The position numbers and the translations under genes are program-made. A DNA stretch of 64,000 bases from Gemmatimonadaceae bacterium (GTDB taxonomy: Bacteria > Gemmatimonadota > Gemmatimonadetes > Gemmatimonadales > Gemmatimonadaceae), in contig JANYIN010000102.1 of assembly GCA_025362035.1 (NCBI GenBank), forward strand, positions 1 through 64,000. Reading direction: 5' to 3'. Shown here in pieces: positions 48,384-58,378 of the stretch. Within the stretch, counting starts at the first letter, position 1; the number at the start of each line of letters is the position of its first letter. A model generated the notes under the pieces. It was not told where the DNA came from. It did not search any database and saw nothing but the letters and a program-made list of their open reading frames with translations.

Positions 48384-49918
48384 TGCGCATCTATGATCTT
48401 GCGATCCCGTCGCAGCTGAGTGCCGCACTCATCCCCGACCTCTTCTTCATGGTCGGCGCGATGGCGCTCCTGCTGTGGGCGGTGTGGCGCACGGAATCCG
48501 CCGCGCACCAGCGCCACGTCGGCGTCCTGTCCATCGGACTATGCGTTGCCACGCTCGCCGCCGTGATCGCGATGATGATGGGCAAAGGCGTGGCAACCGA
48601 TGGACCGATTGCGGTGGACAACTTCCGATGGATGGCCGACGTCATCATCCTGCTCGGTACCATCGGTGCTCTCGCGCTTGGCATTGACGACAACGATCGC
48701 GTTGGGACCACCACGGCGGAAACGCATGTGCTCATCCTGCTCGCGTCGAGCGGAATGATGCTCCTGGCGGCCGCGCGCGATTTGATGATCGTGTTCCTCG
48801 GCATCGAGTTGATGTCCGTGTCGGTGTACGCGCTGGCCGGCCTGAACCGCCGCAGCGGCCGATCTGCGGAAGGGGCGTTGAAGTACTTCCTGCTCGGCGC
48901 CTTCTCCACGGCATTTCTGCTCTACGGCATTGCGCTCATCTACGGCGCCACCGGCACGACCGGACTGCACGAGATTCACGCGCGCGTCGTCGCCAACAAC
49001 CTGTCGAGCAGCCCGCTCCTGTTGATCGGCATCGCCATGCTATTGGTGGGGTTCGGCTTCAAGGTGGCGTCGGTGCCGTTCCACATGTGGGCGCCGGACG
49101 TGTACGACGGGTCGCCCAATCCGATCACCGCGTACATGGCGGCCACCGTGAAGACGGCGGCGTTCGCGGCGTTTTTCCGTGTCTGGCTGGAGGCGTTCGG
49201 CACGGAGTACACCAGTTGGCACCGGGCGGTGGTCGGCCTGGCCATCGCGACGATGGTGGCGGGCAACGCCATTGGGCTCGTTCAGCGCAACCTCAAGCGC
49301 CTGCTGGCATACTCCTCCATCGCCCACGCCGGCTTCATTCTCGTGGCAGTGGCGGCTGGGACAACGCAGGGTGCCTCGGCGATGTTGTTCTACCTCCTGG
49401 CCTACTCGCTGGCCACCTTCGGCGCCTTTGCGATCATCATCGTGATGTCGCAGGGCGACGCGCCGCTCACCACGGACGACCTCAGCGGCCTCTGGACGAT
49501 TCGACCCTGGCTCGCCTTGGCCATGACGGTATTCATGCTGGCCATGCTCGGCTTCCCGGTGTTCGGCGGGGTCGGCTTCTTCGCGAAGTGGTATGTGCTG
49601 AAGGCGGCGCTCATGGCACCCGATCCGCAGACAACGCTTGCCGTGGTTCTCGTCCTCACCACCGTGATCTCGGCAGGTTACTACCTGTACGTGATCATGG
49701 TCATGTTCATGCGTCCTCGGCGGGACGATGCCATCGCCATCCCGCCGACCCCGCGATGGACGCAGTTCGTGATGGTCGCTGCCGCCGCCACGATTCTTTA
49801 TTTCGGCGTCTTCCCGGAACAGGCCATCGCCGACGCGCAGGTAGGCTATCCAGAGCTCAGGGTCCTTCCTACTGCGGCGACCCGTCCAGCGCCGCGACCG
49901 TCGCCCCTCGTCCGATAA
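48383..49918 (+). CDS. nuoN: NADH-quinone oxidoreductase subunit N
   Basis: This is the 511-residue third antiporter-like subunit. It carries GIELMSVSVYALAGL (key Glu), PFHMWAPDVYDGSPNPITAYMA and the LLAYSSIAHAGF block. It closes the 14-gene operon, in canonical A-to-N order, and is followed by a perfect GC hairpin. No additional subunit or maturation gene is inserted. Confidence 0.96.
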   Translation: MRIYDLAIPSQLSAALIPDLFFMVGAMALLLWAVWRTESAAHQRHVGVLSIGLCVATLAAVIAMMMGKGVATDGPIAVDNFRWMADVIILLGTIGALALGIDDNDRVGTTTAETHVLILLASSGMMLLAAARDLMIVFLGIELMSVSVYALAGLNRRSGRSAEGALKYFLLGAFSTAFLLYGIALIYGATGTTGLHEIHARVVANNLSSSPLLLIGIAMLLVGFGFKVASVPFHMWAPDVYDGSPNPITAYMAATVKTAAFAAFFRVWLEAFGTEYTSWHRAVVGLAIATMVAGNAIGLVQRNLKRLLAYSSIAHAGFILVAVAAGTTQGASAMLFYLLAYSLATFGAFAIIIVMSQGDAPLTTDDLSGLWTIRPWLALAMTVFMLAMLGFPVFGGVGFFAKWYVLKAALMAPDPQTTLAVVLVLTTVISAGYYLYVIMVMFMRPRRDDAIAIPPTPRWTQFVMVAAAATILYFGVFPEQAIADAQVGYPELRVLPTAATRPAPRPSPLVR

Positions 49919-49921
49919 ACC

Positions 49922-49945
49922 CGCGGGGCCGCTCCGGCGGCCCCG
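49922..49945 (+). terminator. Terminator of the nuo operon
   Basis: GCGGGGCCGC (49922-49931) and GCGGCCCCGC (49936-49945) form a perfect 10-bp stem with a TCCG loop, 3 nt after the nuoN stop, followed by TGTCATT. Confidence 0.75.
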
Positions 49946-49964
49946 CTGTCATTCATGAATCCGC

Positions 49965-51332
49965 ATGACAATCGCAGCCGGGATTTTCCGACAGAATGAC
50001 ATCCGTGGCGTCGTCGGACAGGACCTGACGACCGAGGCCGCGCGCGCCATCGGGCGCGCGTATGCGGCGCTGATGCACGAGCGCGGCGTGGCGGGCGAGA
50101 TCGCCATCGGGCGCGACAACAGGCCAAACGGCAATGCGCTGCGCGACGCGCTGGTGGACGGCCTGACGTGCGCCGGCATCGACGTCGTGGACATCGGCAT
50201 CGTTCCCACGCCGCTACTGTATTGGAGCCTGCATCATTGCGGCGTGGCCGGGGGCATCCAGGTTACGGGCTCCCACAATCCGCCCGAATACAACGGTTTC
50301 AAGCTCTGCCTCGGAACGGAATCGCTGCACGGACATGACTTGCAGCGTCTGCTGGCACTCGTTCAGGCGAACGCCGCGCCAGACGGTCACGGACGCGTGC
50401 GGGCGGAGGCCGTGATTGATCGATACGTGGCCGACGTGCTCCAGCGCACTGGACCACTGGCGCGGCCGATGAAGATCGTGTACGACTGCGGCAACGGAGC
50501 CGGTGCGCTCGTGGCGCCACAGCTCATGCGCGGACTCGGGATCGAAGCCACTGGCCTCTTTACCGAGAGCGACGGCACGTTCCCGAATCACCACCCCGAC
50601 CCCACAGTGTCCGAAAACCTCGTTGATCTCATCGAGGCCGTGCAACGCGAGGGGGCGGAGCTCGGTATCGCCTTCGACGGCGACGCGGACCGGATCGGTC
50701 TGGTGGACGACGCGGGCCGCATCATCTGGGGAGACCACCTTCTCATCCTGTACGCCCGCGACGTCCTGGCGCGGACCGGCACGGGACAACCGATCATCTT
50801 CGACGTGAAGTGCAGCCAGGCGCTTACCGACGAGATCACCAGGGCGGGCGGCATTCCCATCATGTGGAAGACGGGGCACTCCCTCGTGAAGGAAAAGATG
50901 AAGGAGTCGAACGCGCCGATTGCCGGCGAGATGTCCGGTCACATGTTCTTCACCGAGGGGTTCTACGGCCATGACGATGCGCTGTACGGTGCGGCGCGGC
51001 TGCTGCGCATCGTGGCCGAATCGGGGCGGACGGTCCGCGCCCTCCTCGCCGACGTGCCGCCATTCGTCAGCACGCCGGAAATTCGCGTCGAATGCGGCGA
51101 CGATCGCAAGTTCGAACTGGTGGAACGTGCGGTGCGGCACTTTCGCGCATCTCACGACGTGATCGACGTGGACGGTGCGCGCGTGCTGTTCGGCGACGGA
51201 TGGGGACTGATCCGGGCGTCGAACACACAACCGATTCTCGTCACGCGCTACGAGGCACGGTCCGCCGATCGCCTCGCCGCCATTCGGAGCGAGATGGAGA
51301 GTTGGATTCGGGCTCAGGGAGTAGCCGTCTGA
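49965..51332 (+). CDS. Phosphomannomutase/phosphoglucomutase
   Basis: The 455-residue alpha-D-phosphohexomutase interconverts sugar 1- and 6-phosphates for cell-surface polysaccharide precursors. The phosphoserine loop is TGSHNPPEYNG (S103). The metal loop is DGDADRIG (about 237-244). The sugar-binding GEMSGH segment and the C-terminal RASNTQPILVTR phosphate loop follow. This best matches the AlgC/ManB group with dual specificity. It follows the nuo terminator at 20 nt; its stop is 1 nt from the next gene. Confidence 0.94.
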   Translation: MTIAAGIFRQNDIRGVVGQDLTTEAARAIGRAYAALMHERGVAGEIAIGRDNRPNGNALRDALVDGLTCAGIDVVDIGIVPTPLLYWSLHHCGVAGGIQVTGSHNPPEYNGFKLCLGTESLHGHDLQRLLALVQANAAPDGHGRVRAEAVIDRYVADVLQRTGPLARPMKIVYDCGNGAGALVAPQLMRGLGIEATGLFTESDGTFPNHHPDPTVSENLVDLIEAVQREGAELGIAFDGDADRIGLVDDAGRIIWGDHLLILYARDVLARTGTGQPIIFDVKCSQALTDEITRAGGIPIMWKTGHSLVKEKMKESNAPIAGEMSGHMFFTEGFYGHDDALYGAARLLRIVAESGRTVRALLADVPPFVSTPEIRVECGDDRKFELVERAVRHFRASHDVIDVDGARVLFGDGWGLIRASNTQPILVTRYEARSADRLAAIRSEMESWIRAQGVAV

Positions 51333-51333
51333 C

Positions 51334-53787
51334 GTGACCGGGCGCCGGTTCTTCGTCGGTGCGGTTACCGTCACCGCGCTGTTTCTCCTCCTTGGCCGGT
51401 GGAGCGCGTCGCTGTACACGGATCATCTCTGGTACCTCTCGCTCGGCGCCGATGACGTGTGGCGTACGAGGCTCCTCGTATCGTCCGCGCTCACGATCGC
51501 GTCGTTTCTTGCGGCCAGCGCCTTCGCCTTCGTCAACCTCTACGCGGTGCGCCACTCGGTCGTCTCGCTCGTGCTTCCACGGCGGATGGCCAACATCGAG
51601 ATCGGAGAGGAGGTGCCGAACCGGTATCTGATGCTGGCGGTGTTGGGGCTGTCGCTGGTGGTGGGTGGCCTGCTGACACTGCCGGTGGATCTCTGGCACT
51701 CGGCGCTCCTTGCGCTTTCCGGCCACGCGTTCGGCGAGACCGACTACTACTTCCACGCGGATCTCGGGTTCTTCGTCTACTGGCTCCCGTTCGAGACCGC
51801 GGTCCATTACTGGGTGGTCGTCGTGCTCGTGTCGGTCAGTCTACTGGTGGTGGGACTGTACGCGCTGACGCCCAGCCTGCGATGGGATCGGGGCGCGCTC
51901 TACGTGTCCGCGTACGTTCGGCGCCACTTCACGATGCTGGGCGCCGTACTGATGCTGGTGCTGGCCTGGAGCTACCGGCTGGGGATGTACCGGCTGCTCA
52001 CGGAGGGCACCGGAGCGGCGGGCGTGTTCACCATGGTCGACCAGCGCATCCTGGCGGCGATGCTGCTCCTCGCGGTGGTGACGCTGTGCGCTGCGGTGGT
52101 CGTCGCGTGGGCCGGCTGGTCCGGACAGACGCGCATCGCCTTCGCGGCCGTTTCGGCGGTGCTGCTGCTCTCGCTCGTGGAACGCACCGCCACGCCGTTG
52201 TTCTACCGGCGCACGCTGAATCCGGCCACGCACGTGAGGGACGAACAGCAATATATCGCGACGAGGCTCGGGTACACGCGCCGCGCGTACGCGCTGGATC
52301 GAATGCAGTCGGACTCTCTGGGCACCGGCTTCGCGTCCACCGCAGAAGCCGCGTCGCGCGTAGCCGTGTGGGACGGAACGACACTGGCGAGTGCGGCAGA
52401 GCGAGGCCGACACGTTCGCGTGTTTGGCGACGGTCCCGCGTGGTTGGCGACCGCCAATGGAATCGTCGCGCAGCTGGTGGAGCGCGGAACGGAAGCCAGT
52501 CCCGACGCGCGCGACGCCTGGGGCGTGAGCCGGACCGACGCGGCGGGTGTGGATGAGCAACGCCTGCCGCTGCGGGTGCCGGCGCCATCCCTGACCGGAG
52601 ATGAGCTCTCGATCAGCGAACCAGCAGTCTACGTTGCCGGGCCGCCATACAGCGTGGTGTCCGACTCGTTGCACCGGTTGCGGGCCGTGGAACTCGTTTC
52701 GACATCGTCCCGCCTGCTGCATGCGTGGAGCCTGCAGAATTTCCGGCTGGTGTTCGGCGAGCTGCCGCCCAATCGGCCGGTCATTCTCCGGCGCCGGGAC
52801 GTCCGCGAGCGGATCGAGGCACTCGCGCCGTTTTTCGTGCAGGGTGGTGAGGTCGTGCCGATGATCGCCGGCGACACCTTGTATTGGGTCGTCGAACTCT
52901 ACTCGGCGTCGGCCAGTTACCCGCTTGCGCAGCGGTTCACGATCCTTGGTGATGAGCGAGGGTATTTCCAGCACGCCGCTACGGCGGTGATCCGTGCCGC
53001 GTCCGGGCAGGTTCGGCTGATCCTCGACGCGGCACCGGATCCCGTGGCATTGTCCTGGGTCCAGCGATTTCCGAGAATGTTCACACCTCTATCGAACGTG
53101 GCGCCAGCGCTGCGGGCGATGTTTCCGCCCGTCACCGACGCGGCGCGCGTTCAGGCGCTGGCCTTCGCCGCTGCGGGCCGTCGCGGGGACAGCCTCGAGG
53201 TTCGGCATTTCGCCGTGCAGGACGGCGCCGACTCCGGGGCGGCGCGCGAACCGGCCCATGCGGTCATCCCGGCACTGGGCGGACTGGTGGCCATATGGAC
53301 GCTGCTCGATTCCACCGACCACGTGCGCGGGGTGGTGGCCGCAACGGGCGGGGCCACTCGAGTCACGTCGTGGGTGCCGATTGCGCCGGATGCCAAACGG
53401 TGGGGCATGGTGATCGATCGGCTCCGAATGGCGGACTCCTCCACCCGTGAAACGGGAGTCGTTCGCGCGGCGCTCCGGGTGGTGCCGGTGGCTGGTCGAG
53501 CGGTGTACATACAGCCCGCGTTCCAGACCCACGCGGGGGCGCCACCCACACTGTTGCGTGTCAGCGTGCTCACCGGCGATTCGGTGCGCGTCGGCAATAC
53601 CCTCGCGTCGGCCCTCGGGACAACGCCGGAAGCGCGGCAAGTGGAGCCCAGTATACAGCGCGATATGAGAGTAGTGGCTGACAGCTTGTATCGCGCCATG
53701 CGCGAGGCGCTGGCGCGGAGCGACTGGCCTGCGTTCGGACACGCGCTCGATGCGCTCGGCGGCGTTCTGCGCACGATGGCCCGATGA
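51334..53787 (+). CDS. UPF0182 family membrane protein
   Basis: The 817-residue protein starts at GTG 51334. The N-terminal about 300 residues have seven hydrophobic helices (first at about 6-22, last near 270-290). The rest is soluble, probably periplasmic or extracellular. The family segment after the last helix, with a YIATRLGYTRRAYALD-like repeat of the general form Y-I-x(3)-x-x-T-R-x-A-Y-x-L-D, is clear. The family has no established function. It is cotranscribed with the phosphohexomutase (1-bp gap). It is somewhat shorter than the 900+ residues of many relatives. Confidence 0.85.
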   Translation: MTGRRFFVGAVTVTALFLLLGRWSASLYTDHLWYLSLGADDVWRTRLLVSSALTIASFLAASAFAFVNLYAVRHSVVSLVLPRRMANIEIGEEVPNRYLMLAVLGLSLVVGGLLTLPVDLWHSALLALSGHAFGETDYYFHADLGFFVYWLPFETAVHYWVVVVLVSVSLLVVGLYALTPSLRWDRGALYVSAYVRRHFTMLGAVLMLVLAWSYRLGMYRLLTEGTGAAGVFTMVDQRILAAMLLLAVVTLCAAVVVAWAGWSGQTRIAFAAVSAVLLLSLVERTATPLFYRRTLNPATHVRDEQQYIATRLGYTRRAYALDRMQSDSLGTGFASTAEAASRVAVWDGTTLASAAERGRHVRVFGDGPAWLATANGIVAQLVERGTEASPDARDAWGVSRTDAAGVDEQRLPLRVPAPSLTGDELSISEPAVYVAGPPYSVVSDSLHRLRAVELVSTSSRLLHAWSLQNFRLVFGELPPNRPVILRRRDVRERIEALAPFFVQGGEVVPMIAGDTLYWVVELYSASASYPLAQRFTILGDERGYFQHAATAVIRAASGQVRLILDAAPDPVALSWVQRFPRMFTPLSNVAPALRAMFPPVTDAARVQALAFAAAGRRGDSLEVRHFAVQDGADSGAAREPAHAVIPALGGLVAIWTLLDSTDHVRGVVAATGGATRVTSWVPIAPDAKRWGMVIDRLRMADSSTRETGVVRAALRVVPVAGRAVYIQPAFQTHAGAPPTLLRVSVLTGDSVRVGNTLASALGTTPEARQVEPSIQRDMRVVADSLYRAMREALARSDWPAFGHALDALGGVLRTMAR

Positions 53788-53833
53788 GCTTGCTCGCTCC
53801 GGGAGCCCTGTCTAGCTTGCGACGTCGAAGCAG

Positions 53834-54793
53834 ATGAGTTCCACGAACCCACCCACGGCCGTCATCGCGCTCGGCGGCAATGCGCTGGCCCCATCGGGTG
53901 AACAGAGCACCATTTACGATCAATTTCGTCACACCCGCGAGAGTCTCGGCCCCATCGTCGATCTCGCCACCGATGGCTGGAACGTGTGCGTCGTCCACGG
54001 CAACGGACCGCAGGTTGGCGACGAGCTTGTGCGCAACGAGCTTGCGCGCGGCGCGGCCAGTCCGCTCCCGCTTGGGGTCCTTGTGGCCGCGACCGCCGGC
54101 TGGATCGGATACATGATTCAGCAGTCCATCGAAAACGCGCTGCGTCGGACGCATTCGAATCGCGCCGTCGCGACGATCATCACACAAGTGCAGGTCAGGG
54201 TGGACGATCCGGCACTGCGGCAACCGACGAAGTTCATCGGTCAGACGCTGTCGCGCGAACGCGCCGAGGAATTGAGGCGCGAGGGCCATCAGGTGAAAGA
54301 AGACGGCCGGGGAAATCTACGGCGGGTCGTGGGCAGTCCCGTGCCGCAGGCGATTCATGAACTGGCGACCATCAGGCAGCTCGTGCAGTCTGGGACGCTC
54401 GTGATTGCCTGTGGCGGCGGGGGAGCGCCAATCTACGAGGACCCGGAGAAGGGGTGGGAGGGGATCGACGCGGTGGTGGACAAGGATCTCGCGGCGGCCG
54501 TACTGGCGCGGGATCTGGGAGCGAGGTTGTTGTTGATCCTGACGGACGTGGATGCCGTTTACGCAGACTGGGGGACGCCGACGCAGCGCCCGCTGAGAGC
54601 ACTCACGGCTGATGAAGCGGAAGACATGGACCGCGCGGGAGCCTTTGGCGAGGGCAGCATGGCGCCAAAGATTCGTGCGGCAATCGATTTTGCGCGCCGC
54701 ACCGGCGGACGCGCGATCATCACGGAGCTCAGCCGCGGCAGAGAAGCCGTGCGAGGCGAGGCCGGAACGACCATCACATTGGAGAAGGCGTGA
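53834..54793 (+). CDS. arcC: Carbamate kinase
   Basis: The 319-residue amino-acid-kinase-family enzyme transfers phosphate between carbamoyl phosphate and ADP. Characteristic are ALGGNALAP (about 12-20), HGNGPQVGDE (about 54-63), and VVDKDLAAAVLA, the carbamate-kinase-specific lysine region. No arcA or arcB is nearby, so the classical arginine deiminase pathway is not indicated. GTG of sucC overlaps its stop by 4 nt, an unusual coupling with a TCA enzyme. Confidence 0.93.
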   Translation: MSSTNPPTAVIALGGNALAPSGEQSTIYDQFRHTRESLGPIVDLATDGWNVCVVHGNGPQVGDELVRNELARGAASPLPLGVLVAATAGWIGYMIQQSIENALRRTHSNRAVATIITQVQVRVDDPALRQPTKFIGQTLSRERAEELRREGHQVKEDGRGNLRRVVGSPVPQAIHELATIRQLVQSGTLVIACGGGGAPIYEDPEKGWEGIDAVVDKDLAAAVLARDLGARLLLILTDVDAVYADWGTPTQRPLRALTADEAEDMDRAGAFGEGSMAPKIRAAIDFARRTGGRAIITELSRGREAVRGEAGTTITLEKA

Positions 54794-55935
54794 ACATCCA
54801 CGAATATCAGGCCAAGGAGCTTCTGCGCGCCGAAGGCGTGCCGATTCCACCGGGAGAAATCGCCAGCACTCCCGAGCAGGCCGAAGCGATCGCGAAGAAG
54901 CTGGGCGGCATGGTCGTGGTGAAGGCTCAGGTCCATGCCGGCGGGCGCGGCAAGGCCGGCGGCGTGAAGCTCGCCAAGTCTCCCGAGGAGGCGCGCGAGC
55001 TCGCGAGCCGGATCCTCGGCATGAAGATCAAGGGCTTGACCGTACATACGGTGCTGGTCACCGCCGCCGCCGAAATCGCGAGCGAAGCGTACGTGGGCAT
55101 CATCCTGGACCGCGCGACCAAGAAGCCGGTATTCATGGTGAGCGCGGCTGGCGGCATCGACATCGAAGAGGTGGCCGCGACAACGCCCGAGAAGATCCTC
55201 AAGCTGCCCATCGATACGCGGTACGGGTTGCTGGCGTATCAGGCGTCGGAGCTCGGCTTCTTTCTGTTCGACGATCTGAAGAAGGTGCGCGCCGCGTCGA
55301 AGATCATGATGGCGCTTTACCAGGCGTTCATGAAGAACGGCGCATCGCTCGCCGAGATCAACCCGCTGGTCGTCACCCTCGCGGGAGACGTGATCGCGCT
55401 CGACGCAAAGATCTCCATCGATGACAATGAGCTGGATCGCCACCCCGAACTCGAGGCGCTGCGCGACGAGACCGCCGAGGAGCCAAGCGAGGTGGATGCG
55501 CGCAACTCGCATCTGACGTTCATCAAGCTCGACGGCGACGTCGGCTGCATCGTGAACGGCGCGGGCCTCGCCATGGCCACCATGGACCTCGTGAAGTACT
55601 ACGGGGGCGAGCCAGCCAACTTCCTGGACATCGGCGGTTCTTCGAACCCCGAAAAGGTGGTGAATGCGCTGCGCATCATCACAGCGGAGCCGCATGTGAA
55701 GGCTATCCTGTTCAATATCTTCGGCGGCATCACCCGCACCGACGACGTCGCGAACGGCATCGTGACCGCGACGAAGGCCAACCCGCTCAAGATCCCGATC
55801 GTCATTCGCCTCACCGGAACGAACGAAGAAATCGCCATGCAGATTCTCACCGAGAATGGATTCACGGCGTCGTCCGACATGGACGAAGCCGTGAAGAAGG
55901 CCGTGGCGCTCGCGAAGGGAGGACAGGCCGCGTGA
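54790..55935 (+). CDS. sucC: Succinate-CoA ligase (ADP-forming) beta subunit
   Basis: The 381-residue ATP-grasp subunit has [11 protein letters not shown] at the N-terminus, [16 protein letters not shown] (about 45-60) for nucleotide binding, and the C-terminal GGSSNPEKV loop. With SucD it converts succinyl-CoA to succinate and ATP in the TCA cycle. GTG 54790 overlaps arcC; its end overlaps sucD by 4 nt. Confidence 0.97.
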   Translation: MNIHEYQAKELLRAEGVPIPPGEIASTPEQAEAIAKKLGGMVVVKAQVHAGGRGKAGGVKLAKSPEEARELASRILGMKIKGLTVHTVLVTAAAEIASEAYVGIILDRATKKPVFMVSAAGGIDIEEVAATTPEKILKLPIDTRYGLLAYQASELGFFLFDDLKKVRAASKIMMALYQAFMKNGASLAEINPLVVTLAGDVIALDAKISIDDNELDRHPELEALRDETAEEPSEVDARNSHLTFIKLDGDVGCIVNGAGLAMATMDLVKYYGGEPANFLDIGGSSNPEKVVNALRIITAEPHVKAILFNIFGGITRTDDVANGIVTATKANPLKIPIVIRLTGTNEEIAMQILTENGFTASSDMDEAVKKAVALAKGGQAA

Positions 55936-56801
55936 GCATCTTCATCGACAACTCCACCACCGTCATCGTTCAGGGAATCACGGGTCGCGATGGCGGTTTC
56001 CACACCAAGCAGATGCTCGAGTACGGGACCAGGATCGTCGGCGGCGTCACACCTGGAAAGGGCGGACAGACGTTCGACGGAACGGTACCGGTATTCAACT
56101 CCGTGCATGCCGCGGTGAAGGCCACCGGAGCGAACACGTCGGTCATTTACGTGCCACCCATGTTCGCGGCGGACGCGATGATGGAAGCCGCCGACGCGGG
56201 CATCCGGCTGATCGTTTGCATCACCGAGGGCGTTCCCGTGCTCGACATGACGCGGGTCTACCCGTTCGTACAGGAGAAGGGTGCGCGTCTTCTGGGCCCG
56301 AACTGCCCGGGTCTGATCACGCCGGGGCAGAGCAAGGTCGGCATCATTCCGGGCCGAATCTGCACACCGGGTCATGTGGGCGTGGTAAGCCGATCAGGCA
56401 CGCTCACGTACGAGATCGTGTACCAGCTCACGCGCGCTGGCATGGGACAGAGCTCGTGCGTCGGCATCGGTGGAGATCCAATCAACGGAACGAATTTCAT
56501 CGACTGCCTGTCCGCATTCGAAAACGATCCCGACACCCATGCCGTGGCGATGATGGGTGAGATCGGTGGCACCGATGAGCAGGAGGCGGCGGAGTTCGTG
56601 GCGACGCGCATGACGAAGCCCGTCGTCGGCTTCATCGCAGGCCAGACCGCTCCCGCGGGTCGCCGAATGGGCCATGCGGGTGCAATCATCTCGGGCTCGG
56701 CGGGCACCGCGACCGAAAAGATCGAGGCGTTCGAGCAGGCAGGCATGGGCGTGGCCAAGCGCCCCATCGACTTCGTGACCCTGTTGAAAGCGCGCATGTG
56801 A
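55932..56801 (+). CDS. sucD: Succinate-CoA ligase alpha subunit
   Basis: The 289-residue CoA-binding subunit has a Rossmann-type [15 protein letters not shown] (16-30), [11 protein letters not shown] (122-132) and the phosphohistidine loop GHAGAIISG with H248. GTG 55932 overlaps sucC. The EIIA-CBS gene starts 10 nt after its stop. Confidence 0.97.
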   Translation: MSIFIDNSTTVIVQGITGRDGGFHTKQMLEYGTRIVGGVTPGKGGQTFDGTVPVFNSVHAAVKATGANTSVIYVPPMFAADAMMEAADAGIRLIVCITEGVPVLDMTRVYPFVQEKGARLLGPNCPGLITPGQSKVGIIPGRICTPGHVGVVSRSGTLTYEIVYQLTRAGMGQSSCVGIGGDPINGTNFIDCLSAFENDPDTHAVAMMGEIGGTDEQEAAEFVATRMTKPVVGFIAGQTAPAGRRMGHAGAIISGSAGTATEKIEAFEQAGMGVAKRPIDFVTLLKARM

Positions 56802-56811
56802 GCGGCGCGAC

Positions 56812-57699
56812 GTGAGACTGCGCGACTTCCTCGCTGCCGAGCGGATGGTCACTCCGCTCGGCGCCACGTCGCTGGCGGACGCGTCGGCGACGCTTGTCGA
56901 TCGACTGGCAGCGGCTCATGGAGTCCTCGACGCGGCAAAGTTGCGGCGGCGGGTGAGCGAATCGGGCGCCGAGGATGTCGTGGCGATGGGCGACCGTGCA
57001 TTCCTGCTGCACTATCGCACGGACAGCGTGGGCCAGCTGCTGGTGGCGATCGGCGTGGCGGCGCAGCCGCTCTGCGTGGGAATCGGTGAGGAGGAGACGC
57101 GGTGTGCGCGCATCGTGCTTCTGATCGTCACACCACCGCGGCACGCGGCACGGTACATCCAGGTCGTGGGAGCGTTCGCGCGACTTCTGCGACAACCGGC
57201 GGAACTGCAAGCGATGCTCTCCGCGCCAAGCGCCGAGGCACTGGCAGGGTTGTCCAGCTTCGCCGAGTACCGTCTGCCGGAACAGCTCACCGTGCGGGAC
57301 GTGATGAGCGACCAACCGAGAACTGTCAGCGCGGAATCGCCGCTGCGAGAAGCAGCCAAGACGCTGGTGCGGACCGGGCTCGGCGCTCTTCCCGTGGTGG
57401 ATGACCAGGGGCGAGTGTTGGGTATGGTGAGCGAGCGGGAGGTGATCCGTCATCTGCTCACCATCCAGGCCTTTACCGGTCCCGACGCGCGCGTCGCGTC
57501 ACCACTTCCCTCCGGCGCCAAGACTGTGCGCGACGTCATGTCCCGGCAGGTGTTGTGCGTTGCGCCCGAGCAGCCGCTGGCGGAGGTGGCGTCGTTGATG
57601 AGCAACAAGGACGTGGATCGCGTACCGGTGGTGCGCGAGGGACGCCTCGTCGGCTTCCTGACGCGGGGCGACATCGTGCGAAAGCTGATCGGATCCTGA
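56812..57699 (+). CDS. PTS EIIA-like domain fused to two CBS domains
   Basis: The 295-residue soluble protein starts at GTG 56812. Residues 1-150 resemble type 2 (nitrogen-PTS/fructose) EIIA, with H67 in FLLHYRTD at the position of the usual phosphorylatable PH-containing loop; the preceding Pro is replaced by Leu. Two CBS modules follow (about 160-217 and 238-293), each opening with VRDVM, which normally bind adenine nucleotides. It is probably a regulatory protein that links phosphorylation state and energy charge. The downstream target is unknown; the sucCD linkage suggests central carbon metabolism. Confidence 0.83.
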   Translation: MRLRDFLAAERMVTPLGATSLADASATLVDRLAAAHGVLDAAKLRRRVSESGAEDVVAMGDRAFLLHYRTDSVGQLLVAIGVAAQPLCVGIGEEETRCARIVLLIVTPPRHAARYIQVVGAFARLLRQPAELQAMLSAPSAEALAGLSSFAEYRLPEQLTVRDVMSDQPRTVSAESPLREAAKTLVRTGLGALPVVDDQGRVLGMVSEREVIRHLLTIQAFTGPDARVASPLPSGAKTVRDVMSRQVLCVAPEQPLAEVASLMSNKDVDRVPVVREGRLVGFLTRGDIVRKLIGS

Positions 57700-57857
57700 G
57701 GCTTGTCGGGCGTGGTATCTTTGTTCGTTCACTGGTGCAGGCGGCGGGTGGGTACGCATGTCCCGCCCTGTCGAACTCGGTGAGTCGAACAAATTTCTCG
57801 GGTCAATTTCACGGGCCGGCCTTTGCTGGCGCCGTGCACGCACAGGAGCAACAGCAC

Positions 57858-58283
57858 ATGGCTGGCAAGTCGACGCTCACCATCGTCAAACCGGACGCCT
57901 TTGGCGGCGGGAAGGCTGGAAAGATCATCGCCCTGCTCGAGGCGAAGGGCTTCACGGTGAAGGCCGCCCGGGTGCTGCAGATGACCCGCACGCAGGCAGG
58001 GGAGTTTTACGCGGTTCATCGCGAGCGGCCGTTTTATGGCGAGCTGGTGGAGTTCATGACGTCGGGCGCGTGCATGCCATTGGTGCTCGGGCGGGAGGAC
58101 GCGGTGCAGGCACTGCGCGATGTCATCGGCGCGACGGATCCCGCCGAGGCCGCCGCGGGCACGGTTCGCAAGCTCTACGCGGAATCGAAGGGGCGGAACG
58201 CGATTCATGCGTCAGATTCGGATGAAAACGCGCAGCGGGAAGCGCGATTCTTTTTCCCCGAGACCGAGTTGCTGTTCGGTTGA
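57858..58283 (+). CDS. ndk: Nucleoside diphosphate kinase
   Basis: The 141-residue hexameric or tetrameric enzyme equilibrates nucleoside triphosphates. The active-site His is H117 in RNAIHASDS, followed by SDENAQREARFFF, a family signature. ATG 57858 has AGGAG 10 nt upstream. The 158-bp gap before it shows no clear promoter, although a TATCTTTG element sits at 57716-57723; short frames in the gap are not conserved-looking. Confidence 0.96.
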   Translation: MAGKSTLTIVKPDAFGGGKAGKIIALLEAKGFTVKAARVLQMTRTQAGEFYAVHRERPFYGELVEFMTSGACMPLVLGREDAVQALRDVIGATDPAEAAAGTVRKLYAESKGRNAIHASDSDENAQREARFFFPETELLFG

Positions 58284-58347
58284 CCGCAGCGGCGGCGCGG
58301 TGGAAGATGGAGGGCTGTGGGACAGGCGCAGCGACTTTCGTCGAGAC

Positions 58348-58376
58348 TTGATAAGTGGTTGAGGCGCAAGTAGTTT
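58348..58376 (+). promoter_or_regulatory. Candidate promoter of the yceD-rpmF-plsX-fab run
   Basis: TTGATA (58348-58353) is 17 nt from TAGTTT (58371-58376). The predicted start site near 58383 would fall at the second yceD ATG (58385), again suggesting a leaderless transcript. Confidence 0.45.
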
Positions 58377-58378
58377 TC

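Noticed and set aside
57700-57857. Upstream frames extending or preceding ndk
   Set aside because: The NDK family N-terminus and an AGGAG site fix the start at 57858; residues before it resemble no protein.
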